Assembly (NCBI GenBank): GCA_029263455.1
Contig: JAJCXM010000023.1
Location: forward strand, 1 to 64,000
Length of the DNA: 64,000 bases
Source: Holophagae bacterium
Lineage (GTDB): Bacteria > Acidobacteriota > Holophagae > Acanthopleuribacterales > Acanthopleuribacteraceae
Direction of reading: 5' to 3'
The notes beneath the pieces are model-generated. The model saw nothing but the letters and a program-made list of their open reading frames with translations. It did no database searches and was not told the origin of the DNA. A program made the position numbers and the translations under genes. Position 1 is the first letter of the stretch. Each line of letters starts with the position of its first letter. Shown one piece after another: positions 34,301 through 42,845 of the stretch.

Positions 34301-35698
34301 CTATTGGACAATCAGAGGCTCTGTTTGGTACAGGTACCTTGTGCCTTCGCGAGAGCCGCGAAGAAACAGCAGCACACTCTCTTGGCTGCTGATAATTTGG
34401 ATTTGTTGTTCTGGGTCGTCGTCAAACAGGTCATCAAAAACCATAATGTGTTTACCGTTTGGCGCCAAATCACTAATGATGGTTGCCCGGAAGGTTTCGT
34501 CCCCTTGCTTATTCTTACGTACACCTTCGATGTGAGAAGGTTCATTACCCAAATTGACAATGGCCATTCCTTCCCACGATTTATCCCACTCGCTGGCATA
34601 GGAAATGAATAGGGTTCCAGTGTTTGTGACTTCTTGAACATGGGCTGTGACGCCTTGGTCACTATCGAACCTGTAGGATGCCGTGGTTCGAACAAACCCG
34701 CTTCCGTCGATTTGAAAATGGCTGGGTTGGGTTCCAGGATTAAGCAGCCGATAGTCGTTCACATTGATTTTCCCGTATTCAAATGCGACCAATTCCAACG
34801 TAATTCCTGGGAGTGGTACACCGTTCTTGTCAAAAACGAATAGACTCAGATATCCCGGTTCATTTCGCGTATTGGTAAAAGTGACCTCGGTTTGAAATCC
34901 CCCTTCAGGTGTCGTCAAATGAGGGATCCAACGTATCGATTGTGGGTTCGACTCAAAATTGTAGTACTGGTTGATGCCTTGAATGTCGAGGTCACTCAAA
35001 ACCATACCGCCCATGGTTCGCGCAAATTGTTCAAATCCGGGCTTGGGTACGATCGTCGCTCCTCCGTCACGTGAAAAGGCATTCCATCGGTAATGCATAA
35101 TCGACATAAAATCATAGTCAGAATATGTTTCAGCCCCCCGACTGATATCAAAATTCCCAGCATAGTTTTCAAAGATACGATCCCACTGAATGTCAATGAA
35201 TTGGTCACGGTCCGGTCGTGATTGTTCATGCAACAGGCCAAGTGTATGGCCTATTTCGTGTTGCATGGTCCAGTTACTCCAGTCAGAAAGAAGGATAATC
35301 TGTTGGCCTCCAACCATGCCAAGCTCTGAAAATCCACCGAAAAAGTTAGGATCAGGATGGTTGCGAACTTCAACGAAGTTTACCTGGTCGGTTCGCTCAA
35401 CAAGAGTAATCACCGTGATGTTAGACATGGCTTCCGCAGCTTCCATAAATAGGTCTTGATTTGTTTGTGTTACGTCATCGGCGAAGCGATGATATACGAC
35501 GCCATTCGGCCAGCGGCGAACAGACGTTGTTGATTTATGGTTGGCGGTTCGAAAAAGGATATCCCCTGACGCATGGTAACCATCTAAACCAGGCACATTC
35601 TCAAGGTCAGATAGTGATAAAGGACCCTTGGACACGGTCCCAGCCAGTAAATTTGCTGCGAATAAAGTCATACAGATTACACGTTTTATATTGGTCAT
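34301..35698 (-). CDS. Secreted astacin-family (M12A) metalloprotease
   Basis: About 465 residues from the ATG at 35698, which has GAGGAGG seven bases upstream; five codons of open frame lie before it. A signal peptide covers ~1-20 (ending NLLAG), followed by a short propeptide. The zinc motif HEIGHTLGLLHEQSRPDRD starts at His147 with ligands His147, His151 and His157, the complete astacin signature, and the Met-turn SIMHY follows about 50 residues later. The C-terminal ~210 residues are a beta-rich accessory domain of the kind also seen at the N-terminus of the TolB-like protein at 12403-13899 (GGFQTEVTFTN versus GGFSTHIQI). Secreted and probably degrading extracellular protein. Confidence 0.92.
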   Translation of the reverse strand: MTNIKRVICMTLFAANLLAGTVSKGPLSLSDLENVPGLDGYHASGDILFRTANHKSTTSVRRWPNGVVYHRFADDVTQTNQDLFMEAAEAMSNITVITLVERTDQVNFVEVRNHPDPNFFGGFSELGMVGGQQIILLSDWSNWTMQHEIGHTLGLLHEQSRPDRDQFIDIQWDRIFENYAGNFDISRGAETYSDYDFMSIMHYRWNAFSRDGGATIVPKPGFEQFARTMGGMVLSDLDIQGINQYYNFESNPQSIRWIPHLTTPEGGFQTEVTFTNTRNEPGYLSLFVFDKNGVPLPGITLELVAFEYGKINVNDYRLLNPGTQPSHFQIDGSGFVRTTASYRFDSDQGVTAHVQEVTNTGTLFISYASEWDKSWEGMAIVNLGNEPSHIEGVRKNKQGDETFRATIISDLAPNGKHIMVFDDLFDDDPEQQIQIISSQESVLLFLRGSREGTRYLYQTEPLIVQ

Positions 35699-36269
35699 AA
35701 TAGGCCTCCTCAATGGAGATTAACCTCATCTTTTCAGTCTCGAGTTATTCTCCCGTCAACTGCTCAGTTAATTAGGGAACGACTCATTTGCCTCCCTTCG
35801 CGACGTACCCCACGGAAGTTGCGCCAATTAGAATGAGCGTTCCCACTCCGTTCGCCCAAAGCATTCCTTCATTGGAATGCGGTGGCTCACGATCGTTTTG
35901 GGGCGACGCTATCCAAAGGTCACGGCTTTCACGGCGAAGCTTGCTTCGTGAGCGCTGATGTGGGGACTTTGATATAGACATTAATAAGCGATTCGGCTGC
36001 AACGCTCGACGAGCAAGCTCATCGATGTCACGTCTTCACCACCCGCAAACACTTCGATCAAAGCTGCTGCAAGCCGCAGCACTCCATATAGGAGCCCCAT
36101 CTCACCTGGCGTGGTGAAAATTTGGTGGGACATTCCCTGTCTATTGAGGATAGTTTTACTGGAGTCTTTTTGCCTGCCGCTTAGTTCAGTCAGTCGACTG
36201 AGCATCGTTGCTTATGGTGAATTTGTTTTCGGTGAACTACTGTTAATGCTAGCCGGAGGTTATTCACTC
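35699..36269. other. Intergenic region with a repeat and no convincing gene
   Basis: This ~570-base region separates the astacin and beta-lactamase-fold genes. It contains copy 2 of the 88-bp dispersed repeat (35999-36086). A minus-strand frame at 35784-36002 could encode 72 residues with a hydrophobic end (GTLILIGATSVGYVAKGG) but lacks a ribosome binding site and starts inside the repeat. It may be debris of a deleted gene. Confidence 0.5.
35999..36086 (-). repeat. Dispersed 88-bp repeat, copy 2 (coding remnant)
   Basis: Partner of copy 1 at 31402-31489, with seven differences in 88 bases. The minus-strand reading is VLRLAAALIEVFAGGED and then SLLVERC, continuing to a stop at 35981. An ATG at 36097 (MGLLYGVLRL) sits just upstream on that strand, but no ribosome binding site accompanies it. 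Confidence 0.6.
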
Positions 36270-37430
36270 ATGTTGAAACAGGCTTGTGTTCGCCGACTCA
36301 TTTGGGTTCTCATTCTGACGTTAACGTTCAGCTGCTCCAATGATTCATCCTCTCCTGAAGCTGACGCATTTGCCAACCTGGCTGCCGACATCAAGGCCGT
36401 CATGGAGCGCCAAGGCGTGCCGCAACTCTCTGCGATTATCACCGATAAAGATGGCTTAATTTGGCAGAGCCATCAAGCCAGCAACGGCTTGACGCCACCG
36501 CGCTCCGACGCTTTGTTTGCCATGGGATCAATCTCTAAATTGGTGACAGCGGTGGCCTTGATGCAACTCGTCGAAGCGGGCCAGGTGGATTTGCAGGCGG
36601 ACATCAATCAGTACCTAGGCTTTAATGTGCGCAACCGCCATTTCCCTGATTCCCCGATCACAGCCTTCCACTTGCTTACCCACAATTCCGGCATGGCGAG
36701 TAACCCGCCCGGCGATGTCGCCGAAGGCCAGTTGGTGTTTGAAGGCACGGTCGATCTGGACTGGATCCCACATTTCTTGGCCACCGAGGGACAACAGAGT
36801 TCGGATAGCTTGTGGCGCTCCGTCAATCCTGGTGACGGTCAAGCCACCTCCATCCAAAGCTCAAACATGGGCGTCGCCCTCGTTGGCGCGTTGGTTGAGG
36901 CGGTGAGCGGCCAGGACTTTGGTGTCTATGCAAAACAGGAGATTTTTGAGCCGTTGGGCATGCAGGACAGTGGTTTTAGGTTGTCTGATATAGTTGTTAA
37001 TCGGCTGTTGGCGCTGTATGGCGATAGCTTAAACGAAACGGTTGCCCCCTATGACGTCTATGTTTATCCGGCCTTCTCTCTGAAATGCAGTATGCCGGAT
37101 TTGCAACGTTTCTTAATGGCGATCATGAACGGAGGTTCGTTGAATGGGAATCGGATTTTGCGGACCGAGACCGTCGCGCAAATGTTAGAGAACCAGTTTG
37201 TGGCGACCAATTTGCCTTTTTCATCTTCGATCTCATTGATGTGGCGCCAGCCCTTTAATCAAGCCTGGATTGGGCATACAGGCGGCGTACCAGGAGCAAG
37301 CACGGTCATGGATTTTCATCCACAAAGGGGATTCGGGGTCATTATCTTGACGAACCAAGCGGGTCATAGCTCGATCTATCCGGGCGGCGAGATATATAAC
37401 CTAATCCACACAGCGGCTTTGGCCAACTGA
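36270..37430 (+). CDS. Beta-lactamase-fold serine hydrolase lipoprotein
   Basis: About 386 residues from the ATG at 36270 with GGAGGT nine bases upstream; the frame is open for 53 more codons but lacks support there. The N-terminus is a signal with a lipoprotein-like Cys (LTFSC, Cys22). The nucleophile motif FAMGSISK places Ser87 and Lys90 as the SxxK pair of class C beta-lactamase/esterase-like proteins, and HTGG appears near the end as the KTG equivalent. The usual YSN motif reads QSSNMG: the tyrosine is replaced by serine, so catalysis may be altered. Role unknown, perhaps esterase or peptidase activity in the periplasm. It lies 173 bases before the biosynthetic cluster. Confidence 0.85.
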   Translation: MLKQACVRRLIWVLILTLTFSCSNDSSSPEADAFANLAADIKAVMERQGVPQLSAIITDKDGLIWQSHQASNGLTPPRSDALFAMGSISKLVTAVALMQLVEAGQVDLQADINQYLGFNVRNRHFPDSPITAFHLLTHNSGMASNPPGDVAEGQLVFEGTVDLDWIPHFLATEGQQSSDSLWRSVNPGDGQATSIQSSNMGVALVGALVEAVSGQDFGVYAKQEIFEPLGMQDSGFRLSDIVVNRLLALYGDSLNETVAPYDVYVYPAFSLKCSMPDLQRFLMAIMNGGSLNGNRILRTETVAQMLENQFVATNLPFSSSISLMWRQPFNQAWIGHTGGVPGASTVMDFHPQRGFGVIILTNQAGHSSIYPGGEIYNLIHTAALAN

Positions 37431-37603
37431 TCCAATAATTATATGGCTGAGGCAATGGCCTGTCTTTTTTGAATGGTTGGCAATACCCCGAACATGTATG
37501 GAATATTTGGTGTAACGGATCACTCGGGTGATAATCACCGTAACCTCCAATATTCCCTAGTGACATGATCGATCGGGCCTGTAATTGACCCGACGGGGCC
37601 AAA

Positions 37604-38569
37604 ATGAATCAAGCCAACCGTTTCTTGAGTCAACCTAAAGCTGCCTTGCCACGCTGCCCGCAATCCTGGTACATCCTCGGGCCGTCTAGTATTAGGCCAG
37701 GCAGGGTACATCACTTTGACATGTTAGGTCGCAGCTTGGTGTGGTTTAGGCCCTTAGATAAATCGCCTCCTCAAGTGTTGTCAGGTCACTGTCCGCATAT
37801 GGGTGTGCATCTGAAGAATGGCACAGTCGTAGACGCAGGAATCCGCTGCCCGCTCCACCATTGGGTTGTCTCTAAGGACGGCGTGGTTTCGCCGCGTTGT
37901 GATGTTGCATTTGACGATGTCCCCCAGCTTTCCAAGTACGGCGTTGTTTTCGCACATGTCGGCGACGATCCCTGTTTTGAAGCACCTGCCTTTTTGGATG
38001 ATGTGCAGCGTACCTATTTACCGGGTCGGCCGATCGAGTTTTCAGTTCCCTGGTATGTCCCATTGGTTAATGCCTTTGATATGAATCATTTACACACAAT
38101 CCACGGTCGCATTTTGACCCAGCCACCCAAAATCGAATATTTAGGGCCCTGGACTTTTCGACTGACCTACGTTTCTCGAGTCACAGGGCGAGGGTTATCC
38201 AATCGTTTAATGGCATGGTTATCAGGTAACGAAATTCGAATTAGCATGACCTGTCACGGCGGCACGACCCTGATTGCTGAATCTGAGATTGGTCAGTTTA
38301 AGACGTGCATGATGATGAGTTTCCGTCCCACCGAAGAAGGCGTAAGTCTCTTCCCTTTTTATGGCATTCAAGGAACCGGCCTAGGCCGGAAATTTGCCGT
38401 ACGTTTGACGCGATTCCTTTTCAATTCGTTCCTACGGAAAGATATTCAAATACTTGACGGTATTCGTTTTCGCGCCGACCACCTTGGTCCTGGAGACGAG
38501 ACCCTGGCTAGGTTCTTGGAATTCCTGCAAGGTCTTCCATTCAATGAAACACAAGAGGTAGCAGTATGA
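37604..38569 (+). CDS. Rieske non-heme iron oxygenase, first gene of the isoprenoid/lipid cluster
   Basis: A 321-residue Rieske oxygenase. The 2Fe-2S motif is C63-P-H65 with 16 residues to C82-P-L-H85. The mononuclear iron site follows as NAFDMNHLHTIH with Asp159, His162 and His167 (DxxHxxxxH). The length and single-chain layout resemble oxygenases acting on sterols, chlorophyll or other hydrophobic rings (KshA/PaO-like) rather than multi-subunit dioxygenases. No membrane anchor is clear. It needs an external reductase, not seen nearby. Its stop overlaps the next start by four bases. A hydroxylation or oxidative cleavage of the pathway's hydrophobic intermediate is a reasonable inference. Confidence 0.9.
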   Translation: MNQANRFLSQPKAALPRCPQSWYILGPSSIRPGRVHHFDMLGRSLVWFRPLDKSPPQVLSGHCPHMGVHLKNGTVVDAGIRCPLHHWVVSKDGVVSPRCDVAFDDVPQLSKYGVVFAHVGDDPCFEAPAFLDDVQRTYLPGRPIEFSVPWYVPLVNAFDMNHLHTIHGRILTQPPKIEYLGPWTFRLTYVSRVTGRGLSNRLMAWLSGNEIRISMTCHGGTTLIAESEIGQFKTCMMMSFRPTEEGVSLFPFYGIQGTGLGRKFAVRLTRFLFNSFLRKDIQILDGIRFRADHLGPGDETLARFLEFLQGLPFNETQEVAV

Positions 38570-39147
38570 GAACTTTTATTGCATTGTTATTTGCCACAAC
38601 CGTTTATGCGCAGGTCAGTTCCGAGGATGAGGTGCATGATGCTTTGCGCTCACTGAAACAGAAAATGTCTGACGCACTGAATCAACGTGACCTTGAGGAA
38701 CTGCTCAAACATGTGACCGATGACGTCGTTTTCACAACTATGAACAGTGATGTGTGCCACGGATCGCAGGAGATCCGCGACTATTTCGACAAGATGATGA
38801 CCGGTCCTGACGCCATTGTTAAAGATTTGAAACTGTCGTTTGAGGCGGGCGCGTTGGCACGGCTCTATTCAGATACGACCGGCATGGCCTATGGCAGCTC
38901 GGCAGACAAGTACGTCTTAACAAGTGGCCGTGAGTTTGAGATTCAAGGTCGCTGGACATGTGTCATTGTCAAACAAGATGATCAATGGAAGGTTAGCGCG
39001 TTCCACTATTCGGCCAACCTGTTTGACAATGCAATCCTCAACACGCTGCAAGGGCTTCTGCTCAAAGTGGGCATTGCGGCGGCAGGCATTGGCTTGCTGG
39101 TAGGCGGACTAATTGGCTGGTTTGGAGGAAAGAGACGCAAGGCGTGA
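38566..39147 (+). CDS. Exported NTF2/SnoaL-like protein with C-terminal membrane anchor
   Basis: A 193-residue protein with a signal peptide (ATTVYAQ). Its central domain is NTF2-like: a KQKMSDALNQRDLEELLKHV helix pair, the strand DDVVFTTMNSDVCHG, then GREFEIQGRWTCVIVKQDDQW. A C-terminal membrane helix (GIAAAGIGLLVGGLIGWFGG) is followed by a short basic tail, so the domain is anchored on the periplasmic face. NTF2-like folds serve as binding proteins or as isomerases/cyclases (SnoaL). Four-base overlaps on both sides tie it to the Rieske and desaturase genes. The catalytic role is unknown. Confidence 0.78.
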   Translation: MRTFIALLFATTVYAQVSSEDEVHDALRSLKQKMSDALNQRDLEELLKHVTDDVVFTTMNSDVCHGSQEIRDYFDKMMTGPDAIVKDLKLSFEAGALARLYSDTTGMAYGSSADKYVLTSGREFEIQGRWTCVIVKQDDQWKVSAFHYSANLFDNAILNTLQGLLLKVGIAAAGIGLLVGGLIGWFGGKRRKA

Positions 39148-40076
39148 TCAACCACCCCATTCCAAAACAGTTAAACCTGCTGCTCGGATATTTGGTCCCC
39201 AGTTTGGCTCTTTTTTGGCTATGGTTGGCCGCACACAGTGGCGGCTGGTTGTTTGCGTTGGCTGTGCTGGCATTTGGCTTCACAAATAATACGGTCTTTT
39301 CGCTCTTACACGAAGCTGTACACCGTAACTTTCACCCGAGCACGGGTATCAATGAATTCTTTGGCCGCTTCTTTGCCGCTTTCTTCCCCACCGGCCTGAC
39401 CATGCAACGCGTGTTTCACCTTAGCCACCATCAACGCAACCGGACCGAATCAGAACAGTTTGACTATATTCGCCCGGGCGATAATAAGTGGCTTAAGCGC
39501 GCTCAGTGGTATTGCATCCTGACCGGTTTTTATTGGCCCTTTCTACCCTTAGGCGCAGCCGTCTTTGCCCTATGGCCCGGGTTCTTCTTTCTGCCCATAT
39601 TCTCATCACCGCATGGCCGTCAAACGGGAGCTGCCGACATGTTCAGCGGGCTCAAAAAACACGCGCCTGGGAAGATTCGACTGGAGAATTTACTGAGTTT
39701 CGCTTTTCAGTTCGCGGTCTTTTTTGTGCTCGACCTTAGTCTCTTAAGTTGGGCGGCGTGTTATGTATGTTTCGCTCTGATGTGGAGTTCATTGCAGTAC
39801 GCAGATCATGCTTTTAGCCCGCTCGACGTCAAGAACGGGGCCTGGAATTTGCGCATTCACCCCTGGATTCGTTGGATTTACCTGAACTACCACTTCCATC
39901 GGACTCACCATCAAAGGCCGGAACTGAGTTGGTTCTATTTGCCCAGATACACGGAGAAGTCAAACTCAGACCCTTCCTTTCTAGGCGTGTATTTGGCGAT
40001 GTGGCGTGGTCCGCGGCCGCTGCCCGTTAATACGCCAGCTTCAAGTGTTCAAACAACGAGACATACAGATGGGTAA
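39144..40076 (+). CDS. Membrane fatty-acid desaturase-family enzyme
   Basis: A 310-residue integral membrane di-iron enzyme beginning with a GTG that overlaps the previous stop. The three histidine boxes are present: HEAVH at 56-60, HLSHH at 92-96 and HFHRTHH near 252-258. Four or so membrane helices separate them. The family includes acyl-lipid desaturases and carotenoid ketolases/hydroxylases, so in this context it may act on an isoprenoid or an acyl chain. The stop overlaps the next gene by eight bases. Confidence 0.9.
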   Translation: MINHPIPKQLNLLLGYLVPSLALFWLWLAAHSGGWLFALAVLAFGFTNNTVFSLLHEAVHRNFHPSTGINEFFGRFFAAFFPTGLTMQRVFHLSHHQRNRTESEQFDYIRPGDNKWLKRAQWYCILTGFYWPFLPLGAAVFALWPGFFFLPIFSSPHGRQTGAADMFSGLKKHAPGKIRLENLLSFAFQFAVFFVLDLSLLSWAACYVCFALMWSSLQYADHAFSPLDVKNGAWNLRIHPWIRWIYLNYHFHRTHHQRPELSWFYLPRYTEKSNSDPSFLGVYLAMWRGPRPLPVNTPASSVQTTRHTDG

Positions 40077-41484
40077 ACGTCTACAACTGTGCCTCGCGTT
40101 TTCTGGCTGGTTTGCTGTCCTGTTTGTTGGGTCAGATATGTTGGCTCACGGAAGAGCGACTCCTGCGCCGCATTTTCAATGGGAACTGGAACTACCGTTT
40201 TTGGTTTCAGCCGTATGGATCTATTTAAGTCTTAACTTGGTCTTGTTGATCTCTGCTTGGCGACTTCCCTACTCGATTCTGCGTAGTCTTGTTTTGTGTG
40301 CGGGCCTGCAGGTGCTGATAGCGGCGCTTCTTTTCACACTTTGGCCAATGACGCTGGCGTACCCATCACCGGAACACAACGGAACGGCATATCAACTAGC
40401 GGATTGGCTTAATCTCACCTATAACCTTGTGCCTTCGTTGCATGTGAGTTTTGCGATCACTTTGGCTTTTGCTTGGTTTGTGTATCGTCGCCAATTGAAG
40501 TGGGTCGTGTCCATATGGGCGGCGGCTGTTGTTTTGTCGACGGTCTTTACCCATCAACACCACTTAGTAGATGTCTTGACGGGAGCAGTCATGGCGGCTT
40601 TGTTTTGTGGTTACCTGTTCAGGTCGGCTTGTGATGAGCTGTTCTGGCAAACCGCCAGAGCCGAGTGGTTGTGTCAAAAGGCGTTTTGTCACTTTACGCT
40701 ACGACACCGCAGGTATGCGCTCATTTGGTTGATGATGATGGTGCAAAGTGTCAGATCCTGGCGAAGAACAAGAAAAGTTCGGTATGCGTTTTGTTGGGCT
40801 CAATGGATTGATGACTTGTTGGATGGTGATTGGCGATGTTCGGAGGAACCACTCTACCTAATAAATTCGCTGGTAAACAGCTGGGACCAGGGTCAGTTTG
40901 ATGACAACGATTTGTCGTTCCTAGCTTCTATGCTCTATCGGGAATGCGAATCATTGGACCATGCAATGGAGGTTCGGGGATTGTTTTCCCAACTGATTAA
41001 GACAATGTCAAAAGATAGAGTCAGGGTTTTGGGCCAAGAAGCTTGGCCGCAAGATCAGCTCGTAGAACACCTGGGTACGACCTTTACCTTGAGTCTGGAC
41101 TTGCTGTTAATCTTCAGTGCATCTAGCTCGCGTGCTTCCAGGTGGAACGAGCTCATAAAAGCGTTGGCTTGGTGTTCAGTGGCCCGCGACCTGGAAGAGG
41201 ATTTGGCAAAAGGCCTGATAAATATTCCCCAACGAGTATGGCAGTCCTTTGCTGTTAAGCCGTGCACCTGGTCCGAATGTTTGAGTAACACGGACTTTTG
41301 CGAATGGTACTTCCCTTATCAAAGAGATGCTCTTGAAAACTTGGCACTTGCCGATGCTGCTGTGATGATATGTGACGACCCGCAAACGAAACGTGTGCTT
41401 AGACTGTTCACGAAAAGTATCGGCCGTTACCGAGTTCGGGAACCACGTCTTGATGCGATACGTCGACTTGAGGAAAGCACATGA
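40069..41484 (+). CDS. PAP2 phosphatase fused to a squalene/phytoene-synthase-like domain
   Basis: About 471 residues from the ATG at 40069; an in-frame upstream start at 40006 is unlikely because it lies inside the desaturase gene. Residues ~1-185 are membrane helices with PAP2/AUR1-type motifs: PSLHVS (122-127) and HHLVD (His164, Asp168). The rest is a soluble helical domain with two Asp-rich motifs: DDLLD at 248-252 and RDLEEDLAKGLINIPQ (Asp374, Asp378), the spacing and wording of squalene/phytoene synthases. A single chain would thus handle isoprenoid diphosphates by condensation and/or dephosphorylation. I know of no established example of this fusion. The first PAP2 motif (KxxxxxxRP) is not evident. 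Coupled to both neighbours. Confidence 0.8.
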   Translation: MGKRLQLCLAFSGWFAVLFVGSDMLAHGRATPAPHFQWELELPFLVSAVWIYLSLNLVLLISAWRLPYSILRSLVLCAGLQVLIAALLFTLWPMTLAYPSPEHNGTAYQLADWLNLTYNLVPSLHVSFAITLAFAWFVYRRQLKWVVSIWAAAVVLSTVFTHQHHLVDVLTGAVMAALFCGYLFRSACDELFWQTARAEWLCQKAFCHFTLRHRRYALIWLMMMVQSVRSWRRTRKVRYAFCWAQWIDDLLDGDWRCSEEPLYLINSLVNSWDQGQFDDNDLSFLASMLYRECESLDHAMEVRGLFSQLIKTMSKDRVRVLGQEAWPQDQLVEHLGTTFTLSLDLLLIFSASSSRASRWNELIKALAWCSVARDLEEDLAKGLINIPQRVWQSFAVKPCTWSECLSNTDFCEWYFPYQRDALENLALADAAVMICDDPQTKRVLRLFTKSIGRYRVREPRLDAIRRLEEST

Positions 41485-42845
41485 AGATAGCTTTGATCTC
41501 ACCCAAGGGACCGCTTTACCGTTTTCGCAAGGGTATATTCAAGAAATCACTGCGTTATATGCCACTGACGCTTCCAACACTGGCCGCCTTGGTGCCTGCA
41601 GATCTCAATGCCGAAATCGTCTGCATCGATGAAGGTATTCAAGAGGTTGATTTGAATCTGGCCGTCGATATCGTGGCCATGACCGTGATCACTGGAACAG
41701 CACCTCGCTGTTATGAACTGGCAGCCCATTTCCGATCAAGAGGCATGGTCGTGGTTTTAGGTGGACCGCACGTCACTCTTCTGCCCGACGAGGCTCAGAA
41801 ACATGCGGATGCGGTTGTTTTGGGTTACGCGGAAAACAGCTGGCCAAATCTTTTACGCGACTTCGCTAAGGGACAAATGGAGAGCCGTTATAAACAAGAA
41901 ACCGATTTGGTTCTTAGCGGCTACCCTTTACCTGATCGATCGGTGCTTCCCAAGCATCGTTATCTAACGGATAACGTGTTTGAGGCCACGCGAGCCTGCA
42001 TCCATAATTGCAATTTTTGTGTGGTTCCCAGCGCTTGGGGTCGACGTCCGTTTCAAAAACCAATCGAAGCCGTGGTTGACGATCTGAAACGAAGTGGTGC
42101 GCGCCGAGCGATATTTGTTGATCTAAATCTGATTGCTGACCGTGATTACGCGGCACGGTTCTTTGAAGCGCTCATTCCGCTGCGTATTTCTTGGTATGGA
42201 CTTGCTACAACCTTACTGTGTAAGGACGAGCCTCTATTAGAGCTTGCCGCTCGATCTGGATGTCGCGGTTTGCTGATGGGTTTCGAATCCATTTCAAGCC
42301 ATGCATTGCGAGCGAGTGGCAAAGGCTTTAATAGACCTGATGACTATGCCTCCATCGTGCAATCGCTACACAAACACGGCATCGCGTTGCAAGCATGTTT
42401 TGTATTCGGGTTAGATGACGACAAACCAGATGTCTTCTCAAAGACAGCCGATCTGGTGGTCAAGCTAGGCATCGATTTACCCAGATTCGCGGTGCTGACG
42501 CCGTTTCCTGGGACGCCTATTTTTGAGCAACTGGAGAGACAAGGTCGTATTTTGCATCAGGATTGGGGATCGTACGATGGACAGCATGTGGTCTTTCAGC
42601 CAGCGCAGATGACGATCGAAGAATTACAAAAAGGGACCGAACACGCGTGGCGCAAGAGTTACAGTTTGCCGAATATCTGGCAGCGCTTGCGTAAAACAGC
42701 GGCTCCGCTCGCAACTGCTTTAGCGACCAATCTCGCCTATCGCCATTACGCGTACCATTTGAGCCAATTCTATACCTGCGACATAATGATGCCAACAAAC
42801 GAGAGAGAACCATGGTCCCGTCAAAAATCCGACCTTTCCGCCTGA
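41481..42845 (+). CDS. Cobalamin-binding radical SAM enzyme 1
   Basis: A 454-residue class B-type radical SAM enzyme. The N-terminal ~140 residues form a B12-binding Rossmann-like domain (MKIALISPKG, VVVLGGPHVTLLPDEA). The iron-sulfur motif is C173-IHN-C177-NF-C180. The barrel continues with LLMGFESISSHAL and LQACFVFGLDDD, typical of the P-methyltransferase/BchE-like superfamily. Such enzymes methylate or cyclise unactivated carbons, often in lipid, hopanoid or pigment synthesis (for example hopanoid methylases). ATGA overlap with the previous gene. It is a tandem paralogue of the next gene. Confidence 0.93.
   Translation: MKIALISPKGPLYRFRKGIFKKSLRYMPLTLPTLAALVPADLNAEIVCIDEGIQEVDLNLAVDIVAMTVITGTAPRCYELAAHFRSRGMVVVLGGPHVTLLPDEAQKHADAVVLGYAENSWPNLLRDFAKGQMESRYKQETDLVLSGYPLPDRSVLPKHRYLTDNVFEATRACIHNCNFCVVPSAWGRRPFQKPIEAVVDDLKRSGARRAIFVDLNLIADRDYAARFFEALIPLRISWYGLATTLLCKDEPLLELAARSGCRGLLMGFESISSHALRASGKGFNRPDDYASIVQSLHKHGIALQACFVFGLDDDKPDVFSKTADLVVKLGIDLPRFAVLTPFPGTPIFEQLERQGRILHQDWGSYDGQHVVFQPAQMTIEELQKGTEHAWRKSYSLPNIWQRLRKTAAPLATALATNLAYRHYAYHLSQFYTCDIMMPTNEREPWSRQKSDLSA

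Noticed and set aside
35784-36002. Minus-strand frame of 72 codons ending in a hydrophobic stretch
   Set aside because: It starts inside the dispersed repeat, lacks a ribosome binding site, and its first half looks like random basic sequence. Kept only as a note in the intergenic entry.
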